Positions 43,205 to 52,988 of a stretch of 64,000 nt of DNA are shown piece by piece. Within the stretch, counting starts at the first letter, position 1. Each line of letters starts with the position of its first letter. Position numbers and translations under genes: made by a program. Source of the stretch: Actinokineospora diospyrosa (GTDB taxonomy: Bacteria; Actinomycetota; Actinomycetes; Mycobacteriales; Pseudonocardiaceae); contig NZ_JAMTCO010000005.1 in the NCBI RefSeq assembly GCF_024171925.1, positions 186,001-250,000 of the forward strand, in the 5' to 3' direction. Below the pieces are notes generated by a model. That model had not been told where the DNA came from, did not search any database, and saw only the letters and a program-made list of their open reading frames with translations.

Positions 43205-44959
43205 TTCCATCGCGAATCCCTCGGGCCGTTGGACGACCTCCGCCTCGCTCGTCAGCGCACGCACGATCAGTTTCGCGGCTGTCTTGGGCGATGTGGCTGG
43301 GACGCCCTTATAGGCGTCGGTTGCGCCGATCATCGGTGTGCGGACCAAGGGCATGCGGACGGCGCAGATTGTCACGCCGTCGGTGAGCAGCTCGCGGCCC
43401 GCTGCGCGACCGAACGCTTCTAGAGCGCCCTTTGACGCCAGGTAGGCGGAGAAGCGTGGAGTGTCTGTCTGCAGTCCCATGGTGGTGACGTTGACGATCC
43501 GACCGAAGCCTCGTGCGCGCATTCCGGGGAGGAGGCCGAGAGTGAGGCGCAGTGGCGCGAAGTAGTTCAAGGCCATGGTGCGTTCGTAGTCATGAAGCCG
43601 GTCAACAGATAGATGGACAGCGCGTCGGATAGACCTGCCTGCGTTGTTGACGAGCATGTCGACGACGCCGAGTTCCTTGACTAGCGCGTCGACCGCATCC
43701 GAGTCCGTTAGGTCGCACGGATGGATGGACGCTGTGCCCCCGGTCCGTTCGATCTCTTCGCGGACCTCTTCCAGTTCGACCTGCCTGCGGGCGACGAGGA
43801 GTACGGTCGCCCCGCGATTGCCAAGCATCAACGCGGTTTCCCTGCCGATGCCGCTAGAGGCGCCGGTGACGACGATTCGCCTACCGCGCAGGGAATCCGC
43901 GTTGTGCCAGGCACGCTCCGGATCGAGGTGCTCCGCCCAGTACCGCACGAGAACTTCGGCGTAGGTGGCGAAGTCCGGGAGAGCGATTCCTCCGAGGGCC
44001 TCGACGGTCGCGGTCGAGTCGAACACCGTCGGCAGGTCCAAGTGCGGAAGGACCTCTCCTGGCACACCAAGCTCGTTCAAGACGGCGGCAGGGACAGGCC
44101 TAACCGCGCGAATCCTGGGTAATCTGACCGGCAGGGTCACCCGAACCCGAGGTGCGCCAACGGCTCTAGCGAGTGCGTTGAACACATCAGTGACGCTCTG
44201 CCGACCGTTGTGCGTGAGGTGATAGGTCGAACCCGAAGGCGCGTCGATGTGCATGAGGTGCGCCATGGCGTCCACGACATAGTCGACCGGGACGACGTTG
44301 GTGCCACCCAAGTCCGGTAGCACCAACGGCAACACTTGGGGCAGCCGCGCGAGGCGTGTCAAGGCAGGGAGGAAGTAGTAAGGGCCGTCGACCTTGTCCA
44401 TCTCGCCTGTGCGCGAGTCGCCGACCACCGCCGCGGGGCGATAGACGCGGAACGGCACCCTGCCCTGTTCGCGGACCAGACGCTCGGCCGCGAACTTCGT
44501 GGCGTGGTACGGCGAGTGGTGGCGCTGTCCCAGGTCGAAGTCGCGTTCGGTGAAGCGGCCCCGGTGATCGCCCGCCACCGCGATCGACGACACGTGGTGG
44601 AACACGCCGGCGCCTACCGCCGCCGCGAACTCCAGCGCGTGCCGGGTACCCGCCACGTTGGTGCGGTCGTTGTCCTCGGCGGAGGCGGTGAAGTCGTACA
44701 CCGCGCCTAAGTGCACGACGTGGTCGACAGCGCCGGACAGGTCCGCCGGATCCAGGCCGAGACCGGGCTCGGAGAGGTCGCCGATGACCGGTATGACCAG
44801 GTCCGGGCGGGACCACCGGCTCGCGGCAGCGGCATAGCGGTCCATCGAACGCTGCCGGACAAGTACGTGCACCGCGCTCGTGCCTGCCCGTGCGACGAGC
44901 CGCTCGACCAGCCTGCGGCCGAGGAACCCGGTAGCCCCGGTGACGAAGTAGGTTGCCAC
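43043..44959 (-). CDS. Two-domain fatty acyl-CoA reductase-like SDR protein
   Basis: 638 residues from a GTG. Domain 1 (1-360) is an extended SDR/male-sterility-type reductase: YFVTGATGFLGRRLVERL, HLGAVYDF, YHATKFAAERLV. Domain 2 (365-600) is a classical SDR: VVTGASSGIGRETALML, VNNAGRSI, SAYLASKGALEAF. The same two-domain order occurs in mycobacterial acyl-CoA reductases (Rv3391/AcrA1 type), which turn acyl-CoA into fatty aldehyde or alcohol for wax esters. A palindrome like that of the BVMO/TetR site lies about 50 bases upstream, so shared control is likely. Confidence 0.85.
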   Translation of the reverse strand: MATYFVTGATGFLGRRLVERLVARAGTSAVHVLVRQRSMDRYAAAASRWSRPDLVIPVIGDLSEPGLGLDPADLSGAVDHVVHLGAVYDFTASAEDNDRTNVAGTRHALEFAAAVGAGVFHHVSSIAVAGDHRGRFTERDFDLGQRHHSPYHATKFAAERLVREQGRVPFRVYRPAAVVGDSRTGEMDKVDGPYYFLPALTRLARLPQVLPLVLPDLGGTNVVPVDYVVDAMAHLMHIDAPSGSTYHLTHNGRQSVTDVFNALARAVGAPRVRVTLPVRLPRIRAVRPVPAAVLNELGVPGEVLPHLDLPTVFDSTATVEALGGIALPDFATYAEVLVRYWAEHLDPERAWHNADSLRGRRIVVTGASSGIGRETALMLGNRGATVLLVARRQVELEEVREEIERTGGTASIHPCDLTDSDAVDALVKELGVVDMLVNNAGRSIRRAVHLSVDRLHDYERTMALNYFAPLRLTLGLLPGMRARGFGRIVNVTTMGLQTDTPRFSAYLASKGALEAFGRAAGRELLTDGVTICAVRMPLVRTPMIGATDAYKGVPATSPKTAAKLIVRALTSEAEVVQRPEGFAMELLRVFAPGLARQILNIAYRLTGESAPEARTRPERPLPVLATALVRPLWRGLRR

Positions 44960-45008
44960 GCTGTGCCTCCTAGACCCCTGCGCCCTTGCGGCGTGGGGTC
45001 CGACATTA

Positions 45009-45034
45009 CCTACTCTGGAGTAGGAAACCTACTC
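45009..45034. promoter_or_regulatory. Three alternating CCTACTC/GAGTAGG half-sites before the acyl reductase
   Basis: CCTACTC (45009-45015), GAGTAGG (45018-45024), CCTACTC (45028-45034). The first two form a perfect 16-base palindrome about 50 bases from the GTG at 44959. It resembles the 21332-21352 site beside the TetR gene. Confidence 0.6.
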
Positions 45035-45238
45035 CTCGGCGTCGACGGTGGCGTCCACCACCGCGTCGCGCAGCGCCGCGCGCAACCGCCCGATGTCCAG
45101 CGGCGAGAAGATCGCGGTCTCGCCGGGCGGCGCCACCAGCACCACCCGGCCGCCGCGCACGAAGACCGTCACGTCCCGCTTGCGACCGGCGATGTCGCGA
45201 CAGCTGACCGCCCACTCCCTGTGGCTGTTCACCCGCAC
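45029..45238 (-). CDS. Small conserved hypothetical protein
   Basis: 69 residues from GTG (a second in-frame GTG is two codons later). Beta-rich first half (VTVFVRGGRVVLVAPPGETA) and a helical end (DIGRLRAALRDAVVDATV). Codon use is normal for the genome. It is upstream of, and on the same strand as, the acyl reductase; its end overlaps the putative operator. Unknown function. Confidence 0.55.
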   Translation of the reverse strand: MRVNSHREWAVSCRDIAGRKRDVTVFVRGGRVVLVAPPGETAIFSPLDIGRLRAALRDAVVDATVDAEE

Positions 45239-45573
45239 CTACCTCTCCACCCCCGACCCATCGGGTCGCACCAACCCGGCACGGTGGTGACGGGGACGGT
45301 AACGACCCGTGACGACAAAAGTGACGTGATCTCAAGATTTACCCGGACGTCGCGGCGACCGGTTGCTCGCTAACACGCCCCCGCGCGCCGCCACCCCGGT
45401 CGTCGCCGACCGCGCCCACCCGGGTTCGCCGCCGCGGTGCGGTCGGATTGCCGCGATCGCCGAACTTCCTTCGACCCGCCTCGCCGGGGGCATTCGGGTG
45501 CGCGGTCCGGATGACCCCCGGGTGATACCGGAGTCGGACGTCCAGGCATTCCGGGCGCGGGCAGACTGAGGGG
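45239..45573. other. 335-base divergent gap without a gene
   Basis: Lies between the small hypothetical (minus) and the PH-domain pair (plus). GC-rich with no recognisable repeat or RNA gene. Confidence 0.45.
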
Positions 45574-46071
45574 GTGAGCGAGTCGGAGTGGCGGTTGCGG
45601 GCGCCCGCGAACCTGGTCAGCAAGCGGGCCGTTCTGCTGTGGACACTGCGGGCGGTGATCTTCTGGGTGGTCGTCGTCGGCGCCCAGGGCGTCGTGCTGC
45701 TCGTCGTCGACGGGGCGCCGACCTGGCTGCGCGCCACCATGGTGGTCGCGGCGGTGGTCGGGGTCGTGCACGCGCTGGTGATGCCCAGGTGGCGCTACCG
45801 GGTGCACCGCTGGGAGACGACCGGGGACGCCGTGTTCACCAGGAGCGGGTGGATCAGCCAGGAGTGGCGGCTGGCCCCGATCTCGCGGATCCAGACCGTC
45901 GACACCGCGCGCGGCCCGCTGCAGCAGCTGCTGAACCTGTCCACGATCACCGTCACCACCGCCTCCGCCCAGGGCCCGCTGAGGGTGGAGGGCCTCGACG
46001 CCGAGGTGGCGGCGCGGGTGGTCGACGAGTTGGCCGCCACCACCCAGGCGACCCCGGGCGACGCCACGTGA
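45574..46071 (+). CDS. Bacterial PH-domain membrane protein (YdbS-like)
   Basis: 165 residues from GTG 45574. Two membrane helices (LWTLRAVIFWVVVVGAQGVV, LRATMVVAAVVGVVHALV) precede one bacterial PH domain (YRVHRWETTGDAVFTRSGWI, PISRIQTVDTARGPLQQLL). Pairs of this kind (YdbS-YdbT) are membrane-associated in Bacillus. The stop overlaps the start of the next gene (GTGA), so the two are made together. Confidence 0.85.
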   Translation: MSESEWRLRAPANLVSKRAVLLWTLRAVIFWVVVVGAQGVVLLVVDGAPTWLRATMVVAAVVGVVHALVMPRWRYRVHRWETTGDAVFTRSGWISQEWRLAPISRIQTVDTARGPLQQLLNLSTITVTTASAQGPLRVEGLDAEVAARVVDELAATTQATPGDAT

Positions 46072-47534
46072 GCGCACCGGAGTGGGGCAGGCTGGACCCG
46101 AGGATGATCGTGGTGCGGCCGCTCAACGAGCTGATCGGGTTGCTCCCACCGCTGGCCGCGCTGGTGTTCTTCGGCGACTTCGACACCTGGCGGGTGATCA
46201 CCAGCTTCGGTGTCGTCGGGCTGGTCATCGGCTACGGCCTGCTGTCCTGGTTGACCACCAAGTACCGGATCACCGACAGCCAGGTCGAACTGCACAAGGG
46301 CGTGGTGTTCCGGCAGCGCAGGTCCATCCCGCGCGACCGCATCCGCACCGTCGACCTGACCGCGAAGCTCGGACACCGCCTCTTCCGCCTGTCCGCCGTC
46401 CGCGTCGGCACCGGTCAACAGGAACGCACCCCCGGCGAGGGAACCGTCACTCTTGACGCTGTCACCGCTGTTGAGGCTGAGCGTCTGCGGCAGGCCCTAC
46501 TGCGCAAGACAGAGCATGTCGAGGACGCGGACGAGGAGGGCGTGACCATCGCCTCGCTCGACACGCGGTGGTACCGGTACGCGCCGTTGACGCTGTCCGG
46601 GTTCATCTCGATCGGCATCGTCATCGGCTTCCTGATGAACCTGGTCAACGAACTCGATCTGCGGTTCTCCGAGGTCGGCTTCTTCCGCAGGGCCCTCCAT
46701 TGGCTCAGCAGCGCGGAGCCTGCGACGGTCGTACCTGTCGTAGCCGGGTTCGCGATAGTCCTGTCGGTGCTGGCATCCCTTGCCGGTTACCTGCTGCAGA
46801 ACCACAACTACCGCCTCACCCGCCAATCAGACGGCACAGTTCGCGTCCGCCGAGGGCTGCTGACCACTCGCTCGGTCTCCATCGAAGAGAAGCGTCTCCG
46901 GGGCGCGGTGCTCCACGAACCGCTGCTGCTACGTGCAGGTGGCGGCGGCAGGGTTACCGCCGTGACAACGGGCCTGAACAAAGTGGGTGGCAGCAGCCTC
47001 CTCTTGCCCCCGGCCCCGCGACCCGAAGCCGACCGTGTCACCGCCGATGTACTCGCGGTCGCCGATACGCCTACCGCCAGCCCACTCACGCAGCATCCAG
47101 CGCGGGCCAAGACTCGGCGGATCATCAGAGCGGTAGTGCCAACAGTGGTAATCGCCGCTGTTCTCTTGGCATTGGCCGAAACGGCTGATTGGCCTACCTG
47201 GCTCTGGATCGTCGCAGCGGTCCTAGTACCCGTCTCCGCCTTGGTAGCCCTAGACCGCTACCGAGCTCTAGGACACAGCCTCACCAACGACTACCTAGTA
47301 GCTCGCTCTGGCTCTCTAGACCGCCGCACTGTTGCCTTGCGCCGCGACGGCATCATCGGCTGGAAGCTCACCCGCACCCTCTTCCAACGCCGGGCGCGGG
47401 TCTTCACCCTCACTGCCGTCACCGCGGCGGGCTCGGGCGGTTATTCGGTGCTCGACATCGGCGACGAGCAGGGACTCGACCTCGCGGAGGCGGCGATCCC
47501 GGGGTTGATCGGGCAGTTCCTGATCAGGGGCTAG
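46068..47534 (+). CDS. Large bacterial PH-domain membrane protein (YdbT-like)
   Basis: 488 residues from GTG 46068. Three PH units alternate with helix pairs: YRITDSQVELHKGVVFRQRR and SIPRDRIRTVDLTAKLGHRL; YRLTRQSDGTVRVRRGLLTT; and YLVARSGSLDRRTVALRRDG. Partner of the preceding small PH protein. Part of the middle (about 47030-47330) has looser codon use than its surroundings (many CTA, TAG-rich third bases), perhaps older transfer or relaxed selection. Role in membrane homeostasis or drug tolerance is inferred from relatives. Confidence 0.85.
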   Translation: MSAPEWGRLDPRMIVVRPLNELIGLLPPLAALVFFGDFDTWRVITSFGVVGLVIGYGLLSWLTTKYRITDSQVELHKGVVFRQRRSIPRDRIRTVDLTAKLGHRLFRLSAVRVGTGQQERTPGEGTVTLDAVTAVEAERLRQALLRKTEHVEDADEEGVTIASLDTRWYRYAPLTLSGFISIGIVIGFLMNLVNELDLRFSEVGFFRRALHWLSSAEPATVVPVVAGFAIVLSVLASLAGYLLQNHNYRLTRQSDGTVRVRRGLLTTRSVSIEEKRLRGAVLHEPLLLRAGGGGRVTAVTTGLNKVGGSSLLLPPAPRPEADRVTADVLAVADTPTASPLTQHPARAKTRRIIRAVVPTVVIAAVLLALAETADWPTWLWIVAAVLVPVSALVALDRYRALGHSLTNDYLVARSGSLDRRTVALRRDGIIGWKLTRTLFQRRARVFTLTAVTAAGSGGYSVLDIGDEQGLDLAEAAIPGLIGQFLIRG

Positions 47535-47543
47535 GGAGCCTGA

Positions 47544-49022
47544 TCAGGGGATGGGCCAGGTGTGCACGGGTTCGTTGCTGTGCATGTGCTCCCGGTATAG
47601 CCCCACCATCTCGCGCAGGGCACCCCAGCGGTCCACCGAGGTCGCGGCCTCCAGCGACCGCACCGCCGCCACCTGCCACGTCGCGCCGTTGCGGCCGGTG
47701 ATGCAGCGCTGCTCGATCACCCCGAGCAGCCGGTCCCGGTCGCCCGGGTCCACGCCCCACGCGTCGAGGCCCTCGTAGGCCAGCGGCAACAACCTGCGCA
47801 GCACCAGCTCGGTCACCGGGACCTCGCCGACCCCCGGCCAGTAGACCCGGGAGTCGATGCCGTTGCGGGCCGCGGTGTGGAAGTTGTCCTCGGCCGCCGC
47901 GAAGCTCATCTGGGTCCACAACGGCCGGTCCTGGTCGGCCAGCGCGCGCACCAGCCCGAAGTACAGCGCCCCGTTGGCCATCGTGTCGACCACCGACGGC
48001 CCCGCGGGCAGCACCCGGTTCTCCACCCGCAGGTGCGGCCGCCCGTTGACCACGTCGTAGATCGGCCGGTTCCACCGGTAGATGGTCCCGTTGTGCAGCC
48101 GCAGCTCGTGCAGCTCCGGGATGTCGCCCCTGGCCAGCACCTCGGCCGGGTCCTCGTCGTCGGTCAGCGGCAGCAGCGCCGAGTAGTACTGGGCGTTCTC
48201 CTCGAAAAGGTCGAAGATCGAGGTGATCCACCGGTCGCCGAACCACACCCGCGGCCGCACGCCCTGCGCCTTGAGCTCGTCCGGGCGGGTGTCGGTCGCC
48301 TGCTCGAACAGCGCGACCCTGGTCTCGGCCCACAGGTGCTTGCCGAACAGGTACGGCGCGTTGGCCCCCAGCGCCACCTGCACCCCGGCCACCACCTGGC
48401 TGGCGTTCCAGAACCGGGCGAAGTCCTCCGGCGCGACCTGCAGGTGGTACTGCACGCTGGTGCACGCGCTCTCCGGGGCGATCGAGTCGGCGGTGGCCGC
48501 CAACCGCTCCACCCCGCCGATGTTGATCTCCAGGTCCTCGCCGCGGGCCGCCAGCACCTGCTCGTTGAGCAGCCGGTAGCGCGGGTTCGCCGACAGCACC
48601 CCGGTCCCCACCTGCTCGACGCGCAACGTGGGCAGGATCCCGACCATCACGATGTGCGCGTCCAGCCGCGACGCCTTGCTCTCCGCCTCGTTCAGGTCCG
48701 CGCGCACCAGCCGCTCGAACGCGCCCAGCCCACCCGGCCCCAACCGCTGCGGCGGCAGGTTGATCTCGATGTTGAACCGGCCCAGCTCGGTCTGGAACGC
48801 CGGGTCCGCGATCGCCGCCAGCACCTGGTCGTTGCGCATCGCCGGGTCACCGCGCCCGTCGACCAGGTTCAGCTCGATCTCCAGCCCCGCCATCGGCCGC
48901 CCCGACTCGAACCGGGACTCGGCGAGCATCTGCGCGAACACGTCCAGGCAGCGGCGCACCTTCTGCCGGAACCGAGCCCGGTCGGCCCTGGTGAACTCGG
49001 TGGACTCGACGTCCTTGCCCAT
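47544..49022 (-). CDS. Glutamate-cysteine ligase family (GCS2) protein
   Basis: 492 residues from ATG 49022. The GCS2 fold is seen in [65 protein letters not shown] and [20 protein letters not shown]. Enzymes of this group join glutamate to cysteine or another amine with ATP. High-GC actinobacteria use mycothiol rather than glutathione, so the true product may be different (EgtA-like or a carboxylate-amine ligase). Confidence 0.85.
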   Translation of the reverse strand: MGKDVESTEFTRADRARFRQKVRRCLDVFAQMLAESRFESGRPMAGLEIELNLVDGRGDPAMRNDQVLAAIADPAFQTELGRFNIEINLPPQRLGPGGLGAFERLVRADLNEAESKASRLDAHIVMVGILPTLRVEQVGTGVLSANPRYRLLNEQVLAARGEDLEINIGGVERLAATADSIAPESACTSVQYHLQVAPEDFARFWNASQVVAGVQVALGANAPYLFGKHLWAETRVALFEQATDTRPDELKAQGVRPRVWFGDRWITSIFDLFEENAQYYSALLPLTDDEDPAEVLARGDIPELHELRLHNGTIYRWNRPIYDVVNGRPHLRVENRVLPAGPSVVDTMANGALYFGLVRALADQDRPLWTQMSFAAAEDNFHTAARNGIDSRVYWPGVGEVPVTELVLRRLLPLAYEGLDAWGVDPGDRDRLLGVIEQRCITGRNGATWQVAAVRSLEAATSVDRWGALREMVGLYREHMHSNEPVHTWPIP

Positions 49023-49152
49023 GCGACCAAGCGTGATCCATCGCCGGTCAACCCGCCACAGGGCGTACTCCAACCGGCCCAACCCGCCCCGCCCGCGGGC
49101 ACCGGCGGCGGGCGCGCGGGCGGGCGGCGCGCCGCGGGCTAAGCTCCCGCAG

Positions 49153-49758
49153 GTGACCGACCGGCTGGTGTGGATCGACTGCGAGATGACCGGACTCGAC
49201 CTGGGCCGCGACGCCCTGATCGAGATCGCCGCCCTGGTGACCGACTCCGAGCTCACCATCCTGGGCGAGGGGATCGACCTGGTCATCCACGCCGACGAGG
49301 CCAGCCTGGCGGGGATGCCCGACGTGGTGCGCGACATGCACGCCCGCTCCGGCCTCACCGAGGAGGTCCGCGCCTCCACCCTCACCGTCGCCGAGGCCGA
49401 GCGCCAGGTCCTCGACTACATCCGCGGCTGGGTCCCCGAGGCCAGGGTGGCCCCCCTGTGCGGCAACTCCATCGCCACCGACCGCGGCTTCATCGCCCGC
49501 GACATGCCCGCCCTCGACGCCCACCTGCACTACCGCATGGTCGACGTGTCCTCCATCAAGGAACTCACCCGCCGCTGGTACCCGCGGGTCTACTACGCCC
49601 AGCCCGACAAGGGCCTCGCGCACCGGGCACTGGCCGACATCCGCGAGTCGATCCGGGAGCTGCGCTACTACCGGGGAACGGCGTTCGTGGCGCAGCCCGG
49701 CCCCACCACCGAAGAGGCCAGGGCGGTCGCCGAAGCGGTCTCCACCCCCAACCCGTAA
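49153..49758 (+). CDS. orn: Oligoribonuclease
   Basis: 201 residues from GTG 49153. DEDDh exonuclease: [20 protein letters not shown] (first Asp-Glu), [16 protein letters not shown], and [18 protein letters not shown] (His/Asp). Degrades 2-5 base RNA, including pGpG from c-di-GMP turnover, which connects to the GGDEF gene in the window. In actinobacteria orn is often followed by tRNA-His, as here. Confidence 0.94.
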   Translation: MTDRLVWIDCEMTGLDLGRDALIEIAALVTDSELTILGEGIDLVIHADEASLAGMPDVVRDMHARSGLTEEVRASTLTVAEAERQVLDYIRGWVPEARVAPLCGNSIATDRGFIARDMPALDAHLHYRMVDVSSIKELTRRWYPRVYYAQPDKGLAHRALADIRESIRELRYYRGTAFVAQPGPTTEEARAVAEAVSTPNP

Positions 49759-49830
49759 CCGGTTTCAACCCGCCCAACCCGGCACGCTATGCTGTTCCGG
49801 CACCAAGGCCCCCGGGTCGAAGTGCACGTG

Positions 49831-49903
49831 GTGGGTGTAGCTCAGTTGGTAGAGCACCTGGTTGTGGTCCAGGAAGTCGCGGGTTCAAGTCCCGTCACTC
49901 ACC
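49831..49903 (+). tRNA. tRNA-His (anticodon GUG)
   Basis: Acceptor GTGGGTG/CACTCAC, D stem GCTC/GAGC, anticodon stem CCTGG/CCAGG with loop TTGTGGT, T arm GCGGG-TTCAAGT-CCCGT, discriminator C. The base before it (49830) is G, giving the G-1 typical of tRNA-His. A likely -10 box TATGCT lies near 49788. Confidence 0.95.
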
Positions 49904-49909
49904 CTCGGC

Positions 49910-49981
49910 GAAGGCGATCTGTGTCCGCGGAGTGCGCGGACCTGGGTCGCCTTCCGTCATATCTGGGGGGCGACCCCCCAG
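49910..49981 (+). terminator. Two-hairpin cassette after tRNA-His
   Basis: Hairpin 1: outer arms GAAGGCGA/TCGCCTTC (49910-49917 / 49947-49954) around GTCCGCG-gagtg-CGCGGAC. Hairpin 2: CTGGGGGG-CGA-CCCCCCAG (49963-49981), then ACCCCCACGGTGCG. The inner arms differ from the other two copies by a compensated base pair. Confidence 0.8.
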
Positions 49982-50110
49982 ACCCCCACGGTGCGATCAC
50001 TCTCGACCCGGCGTGGCTCGCTCGGGCCTATCGGCCTGTGCGTCGAATGGGGTTGTCGCCCACGGTGCGATCACCCTCGACCCGGCGTGGTTCGTTCGAC
50101 CTTCGGTCGT
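49982..50110 (+). repeat. Tandem ~70-base repeat after tRNA-His
   Basis: CACGGTGCGATCACTCTCGA CCCGGCGTGGCTCGCTCGGG type units occur twice in succession (from 49988 and 50060), and related units follow tRNA-Leu at 22915-23110. The stretch 50111-50465 is G-rich (GGGTGGGG runs on the plus strand) and shows no gene. Confidence 0.6.
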
Positions 50111-50465
50111 CGCTGTCGTGGGTGGGAAAATTTCGGGGGGAAAGTAAAGGCGGGGGGAGGGGTGGGCCGTTTGGGGGAGTGGGGGTGTTCGGAGGGTGGG
50201 GAAATTTGTTCGGAGAGCGGAAGGGTGGGGTGGGGGGTGGTGAGGTGGGCAACCAAACCACTGGCGGGTGGAAAAGTGCTGGTTGGGCGGTAGGTGCCGG
50301 GTTTCAACCAGACAGATGAAGATGTTTCGGGCACGGGTCCCGGTGAGTGGTACACCACAATTGGTAACTGGGGACGCTGCTTGGCCCCTGGCGACCGGCA
50401 CGTAGCGCTACCTACTTTTCTTGCGTCACCGGGACGAGGGCCCCGGTGCGGAAGGAGAGTGCCGA

Positions 50466-51242
50466 ATGAAGGTTCGTTCCCTGCTGCTCGGCCTGCTGGC
50501 CGCGGCCGCGACCGCGATCGCCGCGCCCGCGGCGGCCACCGCGGCCCCTGAAGGCGACCCGGTCATGACCCCGGCGATCGTCGGCGGCGGCAACGCCACC
50601 CAGACCTACAGCTTCATGGCGTCGCTGCAGAGCACCTCCGGCAGCCACTTCTGTGGCGGCTCGCTGATCAAGGCCAACTGGATCGTCACCGCCGCGCACT
50701 GCGTGCAGGGCAAGTCGGCGGCCAGCGTGCAGGCCCGCATCGGCACGACGAACCGGACCAGCGGCGGCACCGTCGCCCGGGCGTCGCGGATCATCATCCA
50801 CCCGAGCTACCGGACCAGCTACGACATCGCGCTGATCCAGCTCAGCACCAGCGTCACCCAGGCGCCGGTGAAGATCGCCGCCAGCTCGGGCGCCACCAAC
50901 CAGGCCAGCCGCATCATCGGCTGGGGCCAGACCTGCCCGGCCCCCGGCGGCTGCGGTGCCCCCGTCACGCTCCAGCAGCTCGACACCTCGGTCGTGGCCG
51001 ACACCCGGTGCTCCGGCATCTCCGGCTCGATCGAGATCTGCACCAACAACCCCGGCGGCCGCGCGGGCGCCTGCTACGGCGACTCCGGTGGCCCGCAGAT
51101 CATCTCCGTCAGCGGTGCGTGGCAGCTGACCGGCGCCACCAGCCGCTCCGGTGGTGGCTCGCAGTGCGCCCAGGCGCCGTCGATCTACACCGACGTCGTC
51201 GCGCACAAGACCTGGATCACCGGCTACACCGGTGCGCTCTAG
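50466..51242 (+). CDS. Secreted trypsin-like serine protease
   Basis: 258 residues with a signal peptide (residues 1-27, ending ATA-A) and a short propeptide before the mature IVGG. Catalytic triad: His in VTAAHC, Asp in SYDIALIQL, Ser in CYGDSGGPQ. Six cysteines fit three disulfides. Chymotrypsin family S1A, exported. The ATG at 50466 has GGAAGGAGAG ahead of it. Followed by a strong hairpin. Confidence 0.93.
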   Translation: MKVRSLLLGLLAAAATAIAAPAAATAAPEGDPVMTPAIVGGGNATQTYSFMASLQSTSGSHFCGGSLIKANWIVTAAHCVQGKSAASVQARIGTTNRTSGGTVARASRIIIHPSYRTSYDIALIQLSTSVTQAPVKIAASSGATNQASRIIGWGQTCPAPGGCGAPVTLQQLDTSVVADTRCSGISGSIEICTNNPGGRAGACYGDSGGPQIISVSGAWQLTGATSRSGGGSQCAQAPSIYTDVVAHKTWITGYTGAL

Positions 51243-51266
51243 GCAGCGATAAGCACTAGCTGAACC

Positions 51267-51300
51267 AGGTGCCCCCACCCTGTCCCGGGTGGGGGCACCT
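51267..51300 (+). terminator. Hairpin terminator after the trypsin-like gene
   Basis: AGGTGCCCCCACCC (51267-51280) is the exact inverted complement of 51287-51300; 14-bp stem, 6-base loop, 24 bases after the stop. No U-run. Confidence 0.75.
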
Positions 51301-51320
51301 GTGCGCTCTAGGGTCATCCC

Positions 51321-51533
51321 ATGCGTGACGTGCAGATCCGCGACGACATGATCCGGCTGGGACAGTTGCTCAAGCTCGCGGGCATCGCCGAGGACGGGAC
51401 CCACGCCAAGGACCTCTTGGACGCCGGTGACGTTTCCGTCAACGGCGAGCAGGAGTTCCGGCGCGGCAGGCAGGTCCACCCGGGCGACCAGGTGACCGTG
51501 GGCCGCGAAGAGATCCGGGTCACCTCGCCCTGA
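51321..51533 (+). CDS. S4-domain RNA-binding protein (YaaA-like)
   Basis: 70 residues: IRLGQLLKLAGIAEDGTHAK is the S4 helix-turn, and LLDAGDVSVNGEQEFRRGRQ the RNA-binding loop. S4 domains of this short type sit on rRNA or tRNA. Cytoplasmic. Its stop abuts the stop of the L,D-transpeptidase gene on the other strand (adjacent bases). Confidence 0.85.
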   Translation: MRDVQIRDDMIRLGQLLKLAGIAEDGTHAKDLLDAGDVSVNGEQEFRRGRQVHPGDQVTVGREEIRVTSP

Positions 51534-52736
51534 CTACTTCTTGCCGCCTGCCTTCCAGGTCTCCCACGGCACTTGCCACACGCTCAAGCCGTCCCACGCC
51601 TCTAGAACCGGGCCGCCGGAGTTCTGCACGACGATCACGTCGCCCTTGTTGGAGATGCTCTGCAACCAAGCGGCGTTCTCGGTCGACATGTTGATGCAGC
51701 CGTGGCTGACGTTGCGCACGCCTTGATCGCGCACCGACCACGGCGCTGAGTGGTAGAAGATGCCGCTATTGGACATCCGCGACGCCACTGCCACCTTCGT
51801 GCGGTAGCCGGCCGCTGAGTCGGCGGGAACGCCGTAGGTCGAGGAGTCCATCACGTAGTTCGTGTGCTCACTCATGACCGTGTACGTGCCTACCGGCGTC
51901 TCGTGGGCCTTCTTACCGAGCGAGACCGGGATCGTGCGGGCGACGGCACCGTTCACTGTCACCGTCATCTGGTGAGTGGCACCGTCGGCGACGGCGACCA
52001 CCGAGTCGCCGATGGTCACGGTCGCCTTGCGGTCTTCACGACCGAAGACACCGTTGCCGAGGTTCTTCCCGTAGATCGCGGCGTTGACGCTAACGGTCGT
52101 GCCAGCCTTCCAGTACTCCTTCGGCCGCCAGTGCACTTCCTTGTCGTTGAACCAGTAGTAGGCACCCTCGGTCGCGGGCGTCGCGGTGACCTGAATGGCC
52201 TTCTCCGCTGCCGCCTTGTCGGTGATCGCGGTGTCGAAGTAGAACGCGAAGGTCTGCCCAACGCCGACCTTCTGGCCGTCCAACGGGTTCATCGACAGCG
52301 TCGCCTGCCGCTTCGGCTTCGCGGTCGTGAAGGTCGAAGTGGACGAAGCGGGTTTGCCCTGCCCGTCCTGCGCTGTGGCGGTGGTCGTGTAGGTCTTGCT
52401 GTACCCCAGCGGTTCCGTGCTCTGCCACGACCCGCCGTCGGCGGCGAGCGTGCCCGCGACCACGCGGCTGTCCTGTCCCGTCACCGCCACTGCGGTGAGC
52501 TTGCCGCCCGTCGCCGCGACCGTCACGGGCTCACCCGGCGCGACGTCGGCAGCCTTGTCGGCGGGGGTCAGCGCCAACGCCAGCGGTGCCGAGGGTTTGG
52601 ACGACGAGGTGCTGGTCGCTGTGGGTGTCGACCCCGCCACGCTCGTACCACCCGACTGAGCGGACTCCGCCGCGGTACAACCCGCAACCGCGGCCACCGC
52701 CGCCACCGCCCCGACCCACGCCCATCCCCTGGCCAT
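51534..52736 (-). CDS. L,D-transpeptidase lipoprotein with two Ig-like domains
   Basis: 400 residues. A lipobox AVAGC ends the signal peptide at about residue 20. After a Ser/Thr linker come two Ig-like domains (LALALTPADKAADVAPGEPV and TLSMNPLDGQKVGVGQTFAF), then a YkuD catalytic domain with HETPVGTYTVMSEHTNYVMD and active-site VSHGCINMS. Makes 3-3 cross-links in peptidoglycan, as LdtMt2 does; target of carbapenems. Normal layout and length. Confidence 0.92.
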   Translation of the reverse strand: MARGWAWVGAVAAVAAVAGCTAAESAQSGGTSVAGSTPTATSTSSSKPSAPLALALTPADKAADVAPGEPVTVAATGGKLTAVAVTGQDSRVVAGTLAADGGSWQSTEPLGYSKTYTTTATAQDGQGKPASSTSTFTTAKPKRQATLSMNPLDGQKVGVGQTFAFYFDTAITDKAAAEKAIQVTATPATEGAYYWFNDKEVHWRPKEYWKAGTTVSVNAAIYGKNLGNGVFGREDRKATVTIGDSVVAVADGATHQMTVTVNGAVARTIPVSLGKKAHETPVGTYTVMSEHTNYVMDSSTYGVPADSAAGYRTKVAVASRMSNSGIFYHSAPWSVRDQGVRNVSHGCINMSTENAAWLQSISNKGDVIVVQNSGGPVLEAWDGLSVWQVPWETWKAGGKK

Positions 52737-52908
52737 ACCCGTTCCGCCGTTCCCGCTTCACACCAAGCCCCGACCTGTGTGAACAGTGTGCCCGACCGGA
52801 CCGACACGATCGAGTGAGACCGGTGCATCCGCACTAGACACCCCCTGATTTCTGCCGGTGCGACACCCTGTGCTAACTTTTCACCCGTCAGCAGGAGAGA
52901 TCCTGAGA

Positions 52909-52981
52909 GCGCCGCTAGCTCAACTGGCAGAGCAGCTGGCTCTTAACCAGCGGGTTCGGGGTTCGAGTCCCTGGCGGCGCA
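52909..52981 (+). tRNA. tRNA-Lys (anticodon CUU)
   Basis: Acceptor GCGCCGC/GCGGCGC, D stem GCTC/GAGC, anticodon stem GCTGG/CCAGC with loop CTCTTAA, T loop TTCGAGT, discriminator A. CCA is not encoded. A likely -10 (TAACTT) lies at about 52873. Confidence 0.95.
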
Positions 52982-52988
52982 CAGCCTC

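Noticed and set aside
47030..47330. Pseudogene or frameshift in the large PH-domain protein
   Set aside because: Codon use is looser here but the frame is unbroken and the PH units before and after are in the same frame.
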